Shown: positions 37,731-47,373 of the stretch, in pieces
How the letters are laid out: each line of letters opens with the position of its first letter
Numbering within the stretch: the stretch's first letter is position 1
Assembly: GCA_001314805.1 (NCBI GenBank)
Contig: LJSY01000005.1
Location: 59,708 to 123,707 of the forward strand
Reading direction: 5' to 3'
DNA length: 64,000 bases
Source: Rhodobacteraceae bacterium HLUCCO18
GTDB lineage: Bacteria; Pseudomonadota; Alphaproteobacteria; Rhodobacterales; Rhodobacteraceae
The notes under the pieces: model-generated
What the model saw: only the letters and a program-made list of their open reading frames with translations
What the model was told of the DNA's origin: nothing
Database searches by the model: none
Made by a program: the position numbers and the translations under genes

Positions 37731-39251
37731 GTGACACGAGAACTTGAACCAAGACGCCCCGGCGCAGGCACCGCGGAGGCTCTGGTCGCGTCGCGCAGCC
37801 AGACCGCACCCGTTGCCTATCGCGTGCTGATGGCTGCGATGATCGCCTTACTGGTGGTGATCGCGACCATGATGACGACCGCCCAAGCGCGTGCGCAAGC
37901 CGCGCCGCCGTCCTTCGCCGATCTCGTCGACCAGGTCGGCGATGCGGTGGTCAACATCACCACCTCCGCAGTGGTCGCCAGCCGCCAGGGTCCGGCGCCG
38001 AACGTGCCACCCGGAAGCCCGCTGGAAGATTTCTTCAACGACTTTCTCGACCGGCAGCAAGGCCCGGAACAGGCTCCGCGCCGCAGTCAGGCGCTCGGCT
38101 CCGGCTTCGTCATTTCCGAGGATGGCTACATCGTCACCAACAATCATGTCATCGAAGGCGCCGACGAGATCCTGATCGAATTCCGCTCGGGCCGCGAACT
38201 CGAGGCCGAAATCATCGGCACGGATCCCAACACCGACATCGCGCTTCTGAAGGTGGAGGCGGACGAGGCGCTGCCCTTCGTGCCCTTTGGCGACAGCAAC
38301 TCCATGCGCGTGGGTGACTGGGTCATGGCCATGGGCAACCCGCTGGGGCAGGGTTTCTCGGTCTCCGTGGGCGTCGTCTCCGCCCGCGAGCGCGCGCTGT
38401 CGGGCACCTATGACGACTACATCCAGACCGACGCGGCCATCAACCGCGGCAACTCCGGCGGGCCGCTCTTCAACATGGGCGGCGAGGTGATCGGCGTGAA
38501 CACGGCCATCCTGTCGCCCACCGGCGGCTCGATCGGTATCGGCTTCGCCATGTCGGCCTCGGTCGTGACCAATGTCGTCAACCAGTTGCGCGAGTTCGGC
38601 GAGACGCGCCGCGGCTGGCTGGGCGTGCGCATCCAGGACGTGAACGCGGAAATCGCCGAGGGGCTCGGGCTTGCCGATGCCCGGGGCGCGCTGGTGACCG
38701 ACGTGCCGGAGGGCCCGGCCCTCGACGCAGGTATCGAGGTGGGCGACGTCATCCTGAGCTTCGACGGGCGGGATGTCGATGACACGCGCGAACTTGTCCG
38801 CATCGTCGGCGATGCCGGGGTCGGAGAAACGGTCCGCATGCTCGTGTTTCGGGACGGCGAGACACAGACGGTCCTCGTAACCCTCGGCCGCCGCGAAACG
38901 GCGGAAGGCGCGGGTCCGGTCGCCCCCGGCGCGGTCCCCGAACCGGAGCCCAGCGGCGACATCCTCGGCATGACGGTGACGCCGCTGACCGACGAGATGC
39001 GCGAACAGCTGGACGCGCAAGGCGTCAGCGGCGGGCTCGTCATCGAAGCCGTCGACCCTGATTCCGACGCCTCCGGCAAGGGGCTGCAACCGGGCGACAT
39101 CGTGACCGAGGTGGCGCAACAGCCCGTGCGCACGGTCGCGGATTTCGAGGAACGTGTCGAAACCGCGGAGGAGGCCGGGCAGAAGAGCATCCTGCTCCTG
39201 ATTCGCCGCGCCGGTAACCCGCGTTTCGTGGCGCTGGCGCTGTCTGAATAG
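37731..39251 (+). CDS. degP: Do family serine endopeptidase (DegP/DegQ-like)
   Basis: Periplasmic protease/chaperone. I chose the GTG at 37731 because a perfect AGGAGG (37718-37723) stands seven bases upstream; it gives 506 residues. A membrane/signal segment (MAAMIALLVVIATMMTT, cleavage near AQA) follows about 35 hydrophilic residues. Catalytic triad: His139 (NNHV), Asp169 (NTDIAL), Ser242 (RGNSGGPL). Two PDZ domains (about 290-385 and 410-500). Follows hflKC and DUF2065, forming a membrane quality-control block. A strong terminator follows. Confidence 0.95.
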   Translation: MTRELEPRRPGAGTAEALVASRSQTAPVAYRVLMAAMIALLVVIATMMTTAQARAQAAPPSFADLVDQVGDAVVNITTSAVVASRQGPAPNVPPGSPLEDFFNDFLDRQQGPEQAPRRSQALGSGFVISEDGYIVTNNHVIEGADEILIEFRSGRELEAEIIGTDPNTDIALLKVEADEALPFVPFGDSNSMRVGDWVMAMGNPLGQGFSVSVGVVSARERALSGTYDDYIQTDAAINRGNSGGPLFNMGGEVIGVNTAILSPTGGSIGIGFAMSASVVTNVVNQLREFGETRRGWLGVRIQDVNAEIAEGLGLADARGALVTDVPEGPALDAGIEVGDVILSFDGRDVDDTRELVRIVGDAGVGETVRMLVFRDGETQTVLVTLGRRETAEGAGPVAPGAVPEPEPSGDILGMTVTPLTDEMREQLDAQGVSGGLVIEAVDPDSDASGKGLQPGDIVTEVAQQPVRTVADFEERVETAEEAGQKSILLLIRRAGNPRFVALALSE

Positions 39252-39275
39252 TGGCCAACACCCGGACGAGACAGG

Positions 39276-39302
39276 AAAGCCCCCGCGCCGCGGGGGCTTT
39301 TT
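39276..39302 (+). terminator. Rho-independent terminator after degP
   Basis: Stem AAAGCCCCCGC / GCGGGGGCTTT (11 bp) with a three-base loop GCC and a T-tract at 39298-39302. It lies 25 bp after the degP stop. On the opposite strand the stem with its AAA tract can also serve the convergent lipoprotein gene (stop at 39310). Confidence 0.9.
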
Positions 39303-39309
39303 CATTTCG

Positions 39310-39768
39310 TCAGTTCCCCGCGCCCCTTTCCGGCACCCAGATGGCAAGCCCCAGCTCCTGTGCGGCTGTGAGCGACAGGACCTCGCTGCGCAAGCGGAGC
39401 GGGGTCTGATACCGCGCGATGGCCACCCGCGTCTGTGTATCGAGCGTGCCGGTCACGGGCCCGTCCAGCAGCCCCCGCGCCGCCAGTGCGCGTTGCAGCG
39501 CCGAGATCAGGGCGGGGTCGGTCTCCGCGTCGCAAGGGATCTCGAACCACAGTGCGGGCGTACCGCTCGGATCGGGCACAAGCGCGCGCGGGGCCGGGGC
39601 GTCGTCCCGGGCGAAGCAGCGGTCGGAGGCGCTTTCGGGCGGCTGAACGCTCAGCGTCACCTCGACGGCGGGCGGCGGCGCTTGCGGCGGCGCTCCGCGG
39701 TCCGGAACGGCGACGGGAACGCAGGCGACCAGCGCTGCCAGCGCCGCGAAAGTAAGTGCCCTGTGCAT
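39310..39768 (-). CDS. Lipoprotein with peptidoglycan-binding-like domain
   Basis: Predicted lipoprotein of 152 residues: signal MHRALTFAALAALVAC with lipobox LVAC (modified Cys near residue 16). A Pro-rich linker (APPQAPPPAVEV) follows, and the C-terminal part (about 88-125: SALQRALAARGLLDGPVTGT, LDTQTRVAIARYQ) matches the small helical peptidoglycan-binding repeat (PF01471-like). A likely role is anchoring at the cell wall. It converges on degP across the shared terminator. Confidence 0.75.
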   Translation of the reverse strand: MHRALTFAALAALVACVPVAVPDRGAPPQAPPPAVEVTLSVQPPESASDRCFARDDAPAPRALVPDPSGTPALWFEIPCDAETDPALISALQRALAARGLLDGPVTGTLDTQTRVAIARYQTPLRLRSEVLSLTAAQELGLAIWVPERGAGN

Positions 39769-39893
39769 CCGTGATCTCGCCCGGTGTCCTGCCCGTTTGC
39801 GTGCTCTTGGTCGTGAGACGAGGGTAATCCCTGCCGGTGCGTCCCAAAAGCCGCCAAGCGGGTCCCGGCGGATTGACGCTCAATCTCTGCCGC

Positions 39894-40752
<859 letters not shown>

Positions 40753-40753
40753 A

Positions 40754-41542
40754 ATGGCGGGGGCCGCACGCCCGGCGGCGCCGCGCCCCCTGTCGCGCTT
40801 TCTTCTCCGTTTCACCCGCGGCGCGGGTCTGGCGTTGAGCCTCTGTGTGGCCGCGCCAGTCGCCGATGCACAGACCGCTCTGTCCGCTGTCTACGAGGAC
40901 CCAACCACGCGCTACCCGCACGGCGCGCTGGGCGATACGGTTGAACATGCCACGCTGACCGTGACGCTGTCCGATGGCCGCATCCTGCGTGCGACCTGGG
41001 ACGCCCCCGTGGTCTTCGAGGACACCGCTCCCCGCCTTGCGGATCTCGACGGTGACGGACGCCCGGAAATCCTGACGGTGGAGGCCCATGAGACGCAGGG
41101 CGCCCGCTTCGCGATCTGGGCCGTCACCGGGGACGACCTCGTCCCGCTCGCCGCCACGCCATGGATCGGGCAGCGCTTTCGCTGGCTTGCGCCGCTTGGG
41201 GCCGCCGATCTGGATGGCGACGGCCGCATGGAGATCGCCTATGTGGACCGTCCCCATCTTGCGAAAATCCTCCGGGTCTGGCGCATCACCTTCCCGACGC
41301 CCGATACCGCCACCCTGACCGAGATCGCGACCGCGCCGGGCCTCACGAACCACCGCCTGCGCGATCCCGAAATCCCCGGCGGCATCCGCCACTGCGCCGA
41401 CGGGCCCGAGATGATCACCGCCGATGCCGACTGGACCCGCGTGATCGCCACCCGGCTCACGTCCGACGGCACGTTCATCTCGCGCGACATCGGCCCCTGG
41501 CGGCCCGGCGCGCTGAATGCCGCGCTTGCCTGCCCGAACTGA
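40754..41542 (+). CDS. Exported FG-GAP/VCBS-repeat protein
   Basis: Secreted protein of 262 residues from ATG 40754, one base after the ferredoxin stop. Signal region GLALSLCVAAPVADAQ (cleavage near ADA-Q) after a basic start. Two calcium-binding-type blade motifs, LADLDGDGRPEI (about residue 97) and AADLDGDGRMEI (about 155), are those of FG-GAP/VCBS beta-propeller repeats. The remainder looks beta-rich. Function unknown; common in Rhodobacterales. Confidence 0.82.
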   Translation: MAGAARPAAPRPLSRFLLRFTRGAGLALSLCVAAPVADAQTALSAVYEDPTTRYPHGALGDTVEHATLTVTLSDGRILRATWDAPVVFEDTAPRLADLDGDGRPEILTVEAHETQGARFAIWAVTGDDLVPLAATPWIGQRFRWLAPLGAADLDGDGRMEIAYVDRPHLAKILRVWRITFPTPDTATLTEIATAPGLTNHRLRDPEIPGGIRHCADGPEMITADADWTRVIATRLTSDGTFISRDIGPWRPGALNAALACPN

Positions 41543-41544
41543 CG

Positions 41545-41588
41545 CCCCTCCTTCCTCTGGTCGCAAATATTCCCCGCCGGAGGCACAT
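41545..41588 (-). repeat. Variant copy of the GC-rich intergenic repeat
   Basis: On the minus strand it reads CCTCCGGCGGGGAATATTTG followed by CGACCAGAGGAAGGA, which follows the same layout (CTCCGGCGG, AT-rich core, then GGAAGA-like tail) as the copies at 17381 and 58342. It lies just upstream of a perfect hairpin and the aspS promoter. Confidence 0.55.
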
Positions 41589-41621
41589 CGCCCGAAGGGG
41601 GGTCGATACCCCCTTCGGGCG
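41589..41621 (+). terminator. Strong hairpin upstream of aspS, no T-tract
   Basis: Perfect 13-bp stem CGCCCGAAGGGGG / CCCCCTTCGGGCG with a 7-base loop (GTCGATA). There is no T-run, so it may act as a terminator for the preceding FG-GAP gene, an RNA-stabilising hairpin, or part of the repeat next to it. Confidence 0.5.
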
Positions 41622-41633
41622 AGCCACCCGGGG

Positions 41634-41662
41634 TTGACTTCACCCGGCCCGCGCGCTCTATC
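41634..41662 (+). promoter_or_regulatory. Probable aspS promoter
   Basis: TTGACT at 41634-41639, 17-bp spacer, TCTATC at 41657-41662. The aspS ATG is at 41710, leaving a leader of about 40 bases. Confidence 0.5.
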
Positions 41663-41709
41663 GCCGCGACCTGTTGCACCACGCAGACACGCCTCGAAGG
41701 ACCCGGACC

Positions 41710-43650
41710 ATGCATGCCTTTCGCAGCCATACCTGTGCCGAGCTCACCCGCCAGAACGTGGGCGAGACCATCCGCCTTTCGGGCTGGGTGCACCGCCGGC
41801 GCGACCATGGCGGCGTGATCTTCATCGACCTGCGGGACCATTTCGGCATCACCCAGGTGCTCTGCGATCCGGATAGCCCGGTCTTTGCCGAGGTCGAGAA
41901 GCTGCGCGCCGAATACTGCATCCGCATAGATGGCGAGGTGAAGGCGCGCGACCCGGAACTGGTGAACCCCAAGCTTCCCACCGGCGAGATCGAGGTCTTC
42001 ATCCGCGACATGGAGATCCTGGGCGGCGTGGAGGGTGACCTGCCGCTCCAGGTCTTCGGCGATCAGGAATACCCCGAGGAGACGCGCCTGAAATACCGCT
42101 ATCTCGACCTGCGGCGCGAGGCGATGCAGGCCAAGATGACGCTGCGTTCCGACGTGATCGCCTCGATCCGGCGGCGGATGTGGGACACGGGCTTCCGCGA
42201 ATACCAGACGCCGGTGATCACCGCCTCCAGCCCCGAGGGCGCGCGCGACTTCCTCGTGCCCTCGCGCCTGCATCCGGGCAGGTTCTACGCGCTCCCGCAG
42301 GCGCCGCAGCAGTTCAAGCAGCTCCTCATGGTCTCGGGCTTCGACCGGTATTTCCAGATCGCGCCGTGTTTCCGCGACGAGGACCCGCGCGCGGACCGCT
42401 CGCCCACGGATTTCTACCAGCTCGACATGGAGATGTCCTTTGTCGAGCAGGAGGACGTGTTCCAGACGATCGAGCCGGTGCTCAAGGGTATCTTTCACGA
42501 ATTCGGCAATGGCCGCACGGTCGATGAGGTCTGGCCGCGCATCTCCTATCGCGATGCCGCGCTCTGGTACGGCACCGACAAGCCCGATCTGCGCAACCCG
42601 GTGAAGATGCAGGTCGCCTCCGAGCATTTCGAGGGCTCGGGCTTCGCCATCTTCGCCAAGATCCTCGAACACGAAGGCACTGAGGTGCGCGCCATCCCCG
42701 CCCCCGGAGGCGGGTCGCGCAAGTTCTGCGACCGGATGAATTCCTGGGCGCAAGCGCAGGGCCTGCCGGGGATGGGCTATATCTTCTGGCGCGAGAAGCC
42801 CGAAAACGCCGAGACCCGTCGCAAGGTTGAGGCGTTGGTTAAGGGAGGCTCGGAAGAACTCGCGCTCTCAGATGCCATTCTAGACGACGCTAAGAACCGC
42901 ATTCTTACTGCCGTGCGAAACGGCGACCAAGAAGAGGCTCGGTTTCTCACCGACGCGTTCTTCGGAGAATTTGAGGCCGCAGGCCCGCTGGCCAAGAACA
43001 TCGGCCCCGAGCGGACCGAGGCGCTGCGCCGTCAGCTCCACCTGAAGGCGGGCGACGCGGCCTTCTTCCTTGCCGGCAAGCCGCACGAGTTCGAAGGCGT
43101 CGCGGGCCGCGCGCGCGACGAGATCGGGCGGGAACTCGGGCTGATCGACGAGAGCCGCTTCGCCTTCGCCTGGATCGTGGACTTCCCGATGTACGAGAAG
43201 GATGACGAGACGGGCCGCGTCGACTTCTCCCACAACCCGTTTTCGATGCCGCAGGGCGGGCGTGCGGCGCTGGATGGCGATCCGCTCGACGTCCTGGGCT
43301 ACCAGTACGACCTTGCCTGCAACGGCTACGAGATCGTTTCGGGCGCGATCCGGAACCACAAGCTCGAGATCATGTTCAAGGCGTTCGAACTGGCGGGCTA
43401 TGGCGAGGATGAGGTGCGCAAGCGGTTCGGCGGCATGGTCAACGCCTTCCGCTACGGCGCGCCGCCCCATGGCGGTTGTGCGGCGGGCATCGACCGGATC
43501 GTCATGCTGCTTGCCGACACCGCGAACATCCGGGAGGTCATCCTCTTCCCGATGAACCAGCGGGCCGAGGATCTGATGATGAACGCCCCGTCCGAGCCGA
43601 CGGCGGAGCAGTTGATGGAGCTCGGTCTCAGGGTGATCCCGCAGGATTGA
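41710..43650 (+). CDS. aspS: Aspartyl-tRNA synthetase with an atypical internal insert
   Basis: Class II synthetase charging tRNA-Asp (possibly tRNA-Asn too). 646 residues, about 55 more than usual. N-terminal OB anticodon-binding domain ([20 protein letters not shown]), motif 2 ([19 protein letters not shown]), a bacterial GAD domain, and motif 3 ([17 protein letters not shown]). Within the GAD domain, residues about 363-421 (42796-42972) are extra: relatives run from GYIFWRE directly to [11 protein letters not shown]. The insert has codons (GTT, TCA, ATT, CTA, GGA, GCT) rare elsewhere in this gene. The start ATG 41710 gives the family N-terminus [12 protein letters not shown]. It remains in frame, so the enzyme is likely functional. 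Confidence 0.95.
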   Translation: MHAFRSHTCAELTRQNVGETIRLSGWVHRRRDHGGVIFIDLRDHFGITQVLCDPDSPVFAEVEKLRAEYCIRIDGEVKARDPELVNPKLPTGEIEVFIRDMEILGGVEGDLPLQVFGDQEYPEETRLKYRYLDLRREAMQAKMTLRSDVIASIRRRMWDTGFREYQTPVITASSPEGARDFLVPSRLHPGRFYALPQAPQQFKQLLMVSGFDRYFQIAPCFRDEDPRADRSPTDFYQLDMEMSFVEQEDVFQTIEPVLKGIFHEFGNGRTVDEVWPRISYRDAALWYGTDKPDLRNPVKMQVASEHFEGSGFAIFAKILEHEGTEVRAIPAPGGGSRKFCDRMNSWAQAQGLPGMGYIFWREKPENAETRRKVEALVKGGSEELALSDAILDDAKNRILTAVRNGDQEEARFLTDAFFGEFEAAGPLAKNIGPERTEALRRQLHLKAGDAAFFLAGKPHEFEGVAGRARDEIGRELGLIDESRFAFAWIVDFPMYEKDDETGRVDFSHNPFSMPQGGRAALDGDPLDVLGYQYDLACNGYEIVSGAIRNHKLEIMFKAFELAGYGEDEVRKRFGGMVNAFRYGAPPHGGCAAGIDRIVMLLADTANIREVILFPMNQRAEDLMMNAPSEPTAEQLMELGLRVIPQD

Positions 43651-43740
43651 GGCTTGTGAGGAATTGCCGATATTTCTTCAGTATCCGGCCTGATTTTCTC
43701 TGGAGACTCTGCAGATCGTCCGAAAAGTGTAACCATACCT

Positions 43741-44466
43741 GTGGATGAGCCCCGTCTTCTCGGCCGGCCAGTTCCCGGTTTCAGGCCCCCGCCACGGCCC
43801 GACCGCATGACGCTTCGGGGCCGCACGGTAACCGTCACCCCGCTTGTCCCCGACGATGCGCCCGCGCTTTTCGCGGCCTTTCTGGGCGCGGATGCGATGT
43901 GGGATTACATGCCGGTCGGCCCCTTCGCCACGGAGGCGGAACTCGTCCGTTGGATCGCGGAGGCGGAGACGTCCGAGGATCCGCTCTTCTTCGCCTTCAC
44001 GCCAAAGGGGGAGCGCGCGGCGGGCTTCGGAAGCTTCCTCAGGATCGCGCCCGAGGCGGGCTCCATCGAGGTGGGCTTTCTGGCTTTCTCGCCGGGATTG
44101 CAACGGAGTGTCGCGGCAACCGAGGCCATGTACCTGATGATGAAATGGGCCTTCGAGGCGGGCTACCGCCGCTACGAGTGGAAATGCGACACGCTGAACG
44201 CGCCGTCCCGGCGCGCCGCCGCCCGTCTCGGCCTGTCCTACGAGGGCGTGTTCCGGCAGGCGACGGTCGTGAAGGGGCGCAACCGCGACACCGCCTGGTT
44301 CGCGGCGATCGACACGGAGTGGCCCATGTTGGACCGCGCCTTTCGGACATGGCTGGACCCCCGGAATTTCGACGCGGCAGGGCGTCAGAGGAAGGCCCTG
44401 CGAGATCTGACGCGTCCCATCCTGGTTGCCGAGGCGCCTTCTCAGATCGCCACCGGAAGTGACTGA
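43741..44466 (+). CDS. GNAT N-acetyltransferase (RimL-like)
   Basis: Acetyltransferase of about 241 residues of the RimJ/RimL type. A GTG at 43741 is taken as start because the region before MTLRGR (LGRPVPGFRPPPRPDR) resembles the N-terminus of relatives; an ATG at 43807 is an alternative. GNAT features: MWDYMPVGPFATEAELVRWI, then GVGFLAFSPGLQRSVAATEA (family-typical replacement of the acetyl-CoA loop) and CDTLNAPSRRAAARLGLSYEG. The 3' end overlaps the convergent response-regulator gene by 25 bp. The substrate is unknown. Confidence 0.85.
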   Translation: MDEPRLLGRPVPGFRPPPRPDRMTLRGRTVTVTPLVPDDAPALFAAFLGADAMWDYMPVGPFATEAELVRWIAEAETSEDPLFFAFTPKGERAAGFGSFLRIAPEAGSIEVGFLAFSPGLQRSVAATEAMYLMMKWAFEAGYRRYEWKCDTLNAPSRRAAARLGLSYEGVFRQATVVKGRNRDTAWFAAIDTEWPMLDRAFRTWLDPRNFDAAGRQRKALRDLTRPILVAEAPSQIATGSD

Positions 44467-45149
44467 ATTCGCTCCCTGATGAGCGAGCGCAGCGCGACGG
44501 TATCGCGCGGCCTCGCGCAGCCGTCCATCGCCTGTGCCGAGCATTCCAGCGTCTGGTCCTGCGCGGTCCGCGCAAGCCCGATCAGGAAGCGGCGCAGGTA
44601 TCCCACCGGCGGGCTGTCGAGCGCCAGCAGGTCAAGCGCGTGCGACAGGTCCTCGCGCAGGGCGACCGGATCGGGCGCGACCGCCTCCGTGGAGGCGTGG
44701 CGGGGCCCATTCGGGCGCAGGGCGTCCGGCAGATGTACGAGGATGGCGGCCTGAAACGCCGCCAGAGACGTCACCGGCTTGGGAAGAAAGCCATTCGCGC
44801 CCGCTTCGGCGCAGGCGGCGGCCGCGGCCTCACGCTCCGCGCCGGAGGTGCCGATGAGGATCGGCACGCGCGCCCGGGCGCGATGCATCGTCCGGATCAG
44901 GTCAAGCCCCGAACCGTCCGGCAGGCCGAGGTCGATGATCGCGGCCGAGGGCCGGTAGACGTTCAGGTGCCGCTTGGCCGAAGCCACGCAATCCGCGCGC
45001 CGGATCCGTGCCCCGGAGCGCAGGCACATCAGGCGCAGCGCCCCGGAGGAATAGCGGCTGTCCTCGACCACAAGCACGGTCATGCCCTGCAAGGGCCGCG
45101 CCGTGGTCGGACGCGGCTGCAATGCCAGTGCGTCGAATTCGTCTTCCAT
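44442..45149 (-). CDS. Response regulator receiver protein
   Basis: Protein of 235 residues from ATG 45149, preceded by GGAGGGG. The receiver domain spans about 22-140: VLVVEDSRYSSGALRL (acidic pair), the phosphoryl Asp in AAIIDLGLPDGSG (about residue 70), Thr in LIGTSGAEREA and Lys in GFLPKPVTSL. The C-terminal part (about 150-235) is helical (LDLLALDSPPVGYLRRFLIG, RPRDTVALRSLIRERIQ) and no DNA-binding or output domain is recognisable. No histidine kinase lies nearby, so it may be an orphan regulator. Confidence 0.85.
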   Translation of the reverse strand: MEDEFDALALQPRPTTARPLQGMTVLVVEDSRYSSGALRLMCLRSGARIRRADCVASAKRHLNVYRPSAAIIDLGLPDGSGLDLIRTMHRARARVPILIGTSGAEREAAAAACAEAGANGFLPKPVTSLAAFQAAILVHLPDALRPNGPRHASTEAVAPDPVALREDLSHALDLLALDSPPVGYLRRFLIGLARTAQDQTLECSAQAMDGCARPRDTVALRSLIRERIQSLPVAI

Positions 45150-45244
45150 CACCCCTCCACCATATGCCGGGCCGAATCCCCTTCGGTTGAAGCGATTCAA
45201 CATGTCCGTGGTTGATCATTGGTTAAGGCGCGGCCCTTGGTCGC

Positions 45245-45273
45245 TTGGCACAGTGGCGATTTCCGGGGCTATG
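45245..45273 (+). promoter_or_regulatory. Candidate promoter for mce
   Basis: TTGGCA at 45245-45250, 17-bp spacer, GCTATG at 45268-45273. The ATG of mce is at 45308, preceded by GAGAGGAG. The -10 is weak. Confidence 0.4.
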
Positions 45274-45307
45274 TGTGGGCCGCCGCGTCGCTTGAGAGGA
45301 GACCGCA

Positions 45308-45712
45308 ATGATCGGACGTCTGAACCATGTCGCCATCGCCGTTCCCGACCTCGAGGCGGCTGCAGCGCAATATCGCGACACGCTGGGCGCCAAGGTCGGC
45401 GCGCCGCAAGATGAGCCCGACCACGGCGTGACGGTCGTCTTCATCGAGCTTCCGAACACCAAGGTCGAACTGCTGCACCCGCTGGGCGAGGGCTCTCCCA
45501 TCGCCGGCTTCCTCGAAAAGAACCCCTCGGGCGGCATTCACCACATCTGCTACGAGGTCGAGGACATCCTCGCCGCGCGCGATCAGCTTCAGGCGTCGGG
45601 CGCCCGCGTGCTGGGCACGGGCGAACCCAGGATCGGCGCCCATGGCAAGCCGGTCCTGTTCCTTCATCCGAAGGATTTCACCGGAACCCTCGTTGAGCTG
45701 GAGCAGGTCTGA
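45308..45712 (+). CDS. mce: Methylmalonyl-CoA epimerase
   Basis: Interconverts (R)- and (S)-methylmalonyl-CoA in propionate catabolism. 134 residues, usual length, one VOC domain: IGRLNHVAIAVPDLEAAAAQ, VVFIELPNTKVELLHPLGE, HHICYEVEDI (metal-binding His/Glu) and VLFLHPKDFTGTLVELEQV. A ribosome-binding site GAGAGGAG is present. Its stop overlaps the next start (TGATG), so it is translated with the DUF1467 gene. Confidence 0.93.
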   Translation: MIGRLNHVAIAVPDLEAAAAQYRDTLGAKVGAPQDEPDHGVTVVFIELPNTKVELLHPLGEGSPIAGFLEKNPSGGIHHICYEVEDILAARDQLQASGARVLGTGEPRIGAHGKPVLFLHPKDFTGTLVELEQV

Positions 45713-45999
45713 TGGGAGTCGTCACCGGCATCGTGCTTTACGCGATCATCTGGTTCATGACGCTCCTGATCGTGTTGCAGACCAACGTCGTCAGCCAGGA
45801 CGAGGCCGGAGAGCGCGTCAAGGGTACCCATGGCTCGGCGCCCGCGAACCCGCAACTCGGCAAGCGGTTCCTCGTGACCTCGGGCATCGCTTTCGGGATC
45901 TGGGCGGTGATCGCGGCCATCATCCTCAGCGGCGCGATCACCATCGATGATATCGACCTCTTCACGCGCTTCGGGATGGGCTCCCCCCCGCCCGAGTGA
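45712..45999 (+). CDS. DUF1467 membrane protein
   Basis: Small membrane protein of 95 residues with two helices (VTGIVLYAIIWFMTLLIVLQ and FLVTSGIAFGIWAVIAAII) and the typical loop SQDEAGERVKGTHGSAPANP between them. That loop is characteristic of DUF1467 proteins, which commonly follow mce in Rhodobacterales. Function unknown. Its last 38 bases overlap the convergent EI24-type gene. Confidence 0.88.
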   Translation: MGVVTGIVLYAIIWFMTLLIVLQTNVVSQDEAGERVKGTHGSAPANPQLGKRFLVTSGIAFGIWAVIAAIILSGAITIDDIDLFTRFGMGSPPPE

Positions 46000-46675
46000 G
46001 GCGGTGGTGCAGATGCGTGAACGTGGCTGCGCCAAGGATCGGCACCAGCAGGTTCACCACCGGGATCGTCAGCGGCACGGCCATCAGAACGCCGGCGGCG
46101 AAGATCGTCGGCCGGTGCCGGCGGCGAAACGCGGCAGCGCCCGCGGCATCCGACCGGCGCAGCGCCACGAGCTGGGCGTATTCCCGGCCCAGCAGGATGC
46201 CGTTCACCACCCAGAACAGGATCGGCGCAAGCGGCGTGAAGATCAGGTAAAGCACCAGCGCGACAAGGTTCACGCCGATCAGGAGACCGAGGAATTTCAG
46301 CGCATCCACCAGCCCCTCGAGGACGCCGATCGAGCGCGCCGGCGGCAGGTCGGGGTAGTGCTTGCGTTCGACGGCCGCCGCGATGGTTTCGAGAAACATC
46401 GAAATGAAGGTGGAGGCGACAGGCACCATCAGGATGCTCGACAGCACCAGCATGACAGGCACGCTGGCCCATGTGAGCGCCGTGTCGACCCATGTGATCT
46501 CACCGATCCAGGGCAGGGAGAAGCTTTCGGGCACGACCCAGCCGATCACGGTGACGAAGACCACGTAGAACCCGACCAGAAGCGCTATGGTCAGACCCAA
46601 GCCGATGGCCAGCACCCCGAGAAAGCGTCCGTCGGTGATCTGCCCCAGCGCCTTGAGGAAATCGCTCAGGATCAT
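45962..46675 (-). CDS. EI24 domain membrane protein
   Basis: Integral membrane protein of 237 residues, start 46675 (MILSDFLKALGQITDGRFLG). Several hydrophobic helices; the motif FISMFLETIAAAVERKHYPD and the region around LEGLVDALKFLGLLIG match the EI24/CysZ-like family. Its start overlaps the stop of the nitroreductase gene upstream (ATGA). Role unknown: CysZ members move sulfate, other EI24 proteins are uncharacterised. The 3' end overlaps DUF1467 by 38 bp. Confidence 0.85.
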   Translation of the reverse strand: MILSDFLKALGQITDGRFLGVLAIGLGLTIALLVGFYVVFVTVIGWVVPESFSLPWIGEITWVDTALTWASVPVMLVLSSILMVPVASTFISMFLETIAAAVERKHYPDLPPARSIGVLEGLVDALKFLGLLIGVNLVALVLYLIFTPLAPILFWVVNGILLGREYAQLVALRRSDAAGAAAFRRRHRPTIFAAGVLMAVPLTIPVVNLLVPILGAATFTHLHHRLTRAGGSPSRSA

Positions 46676-47280
46676 TCGGCCATCCATGTGGTGATCGCGC
46701 CCATGTCGGGCCGTGGCCGTTCGGGCGGCGTGCGCGTCTCGGTCCCGATATGGATGAACCCCGCCACGGATTCGTGCGGCCCGAGGTCCAGCCCGCGCGC
46801 GCAGAACCCGGGGTGACGGGCGCGCCAGCCGGTCAGCCAGCCCGCGCCCCAGCCCGCGGCGAGGCAGGCATTGACCAGCGACAGGCACACCGCGCCGGCC
46901 GACATCTCCTGTTCCCAGAGCGGGATCTTCTCCGACGGCTTGGGCGAGAGGACCACCGCCACGACAAGGTTGGCGTCGGCGAAGCTCGTCACCTCTTTGG
47001 CCAGTGCGTCAGGGTCGCGGCCGTCCGCGCGACCGATCTCGGCGGTCAGGTCCGCGAGCCGCTGGCAGGCCCCGCGTTCGAGCACCACGAAGCGCCACGG
47101 CTCGAGCTTGCCATGATCGGGCACCCGCGCGGCGGCCCTGAGCAGCGTGGACAACTCCGTGCGGTCTGGCACCGGCAGGCCGAGCGTCTTGGGTGGCCGG
47201 GACCGGCGCGTCAGGAGGAAGTCTAGGGTTTCCGGGCGCTTGGACAGCGGCACGGCAACGTCCGCAGGGGTATCGGGCAT
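46672..47280 (-). CDS. Nitroreductase family protein (YdjA-like)
   Basis: FMN-dependent nitroreductase of 202 residues. N-terminal RRSRPPKTLG (FMN-binding Arg/Ser motif), VPDHGKLEPWRFVVLER, and the C-terminal GWGAGWLTGWRARHPGFCAR typical of the YdjA group of small nitroreductases. It overlaps the EI24 gene by four bases. The physiological substrate is unknown. Confidence 0.87.
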   Translation of the reverse strand: MPDTPADVAVPLSKRPETLDFLLTRRSRPPKTLGLPVPDRTELSTLLRAAARVPDHGKLEPWRFVVLERGACQRLADLTAEIGRADGRDPDALAKEVTSFADANLVVAVVLSPKPSEKIPLWEQEMSAGAVCLSLVNACLAAGWGAGWLTGWRARHPGFCARGLDLGPHESVAGFIHIGTETRTPPERPRPDMGAITTWMAE

Positions 47281-47373
47281 GGTGGCTGGGCTTCGCGACA
47301 GAATGAACAGGGTCCACCCGATGTCGTCTTCTCCAACGTGAAGATCAAGGGCTTGCGCGCCGTTACACCCCGA

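Noticed and set aside
43651..43740. Small RNA or terminator after aspS
   Set aside because: The region is AT-richer than average, but I found no stable hairpin with a T-tract. It may only be the promoter of the following GNAT gene.
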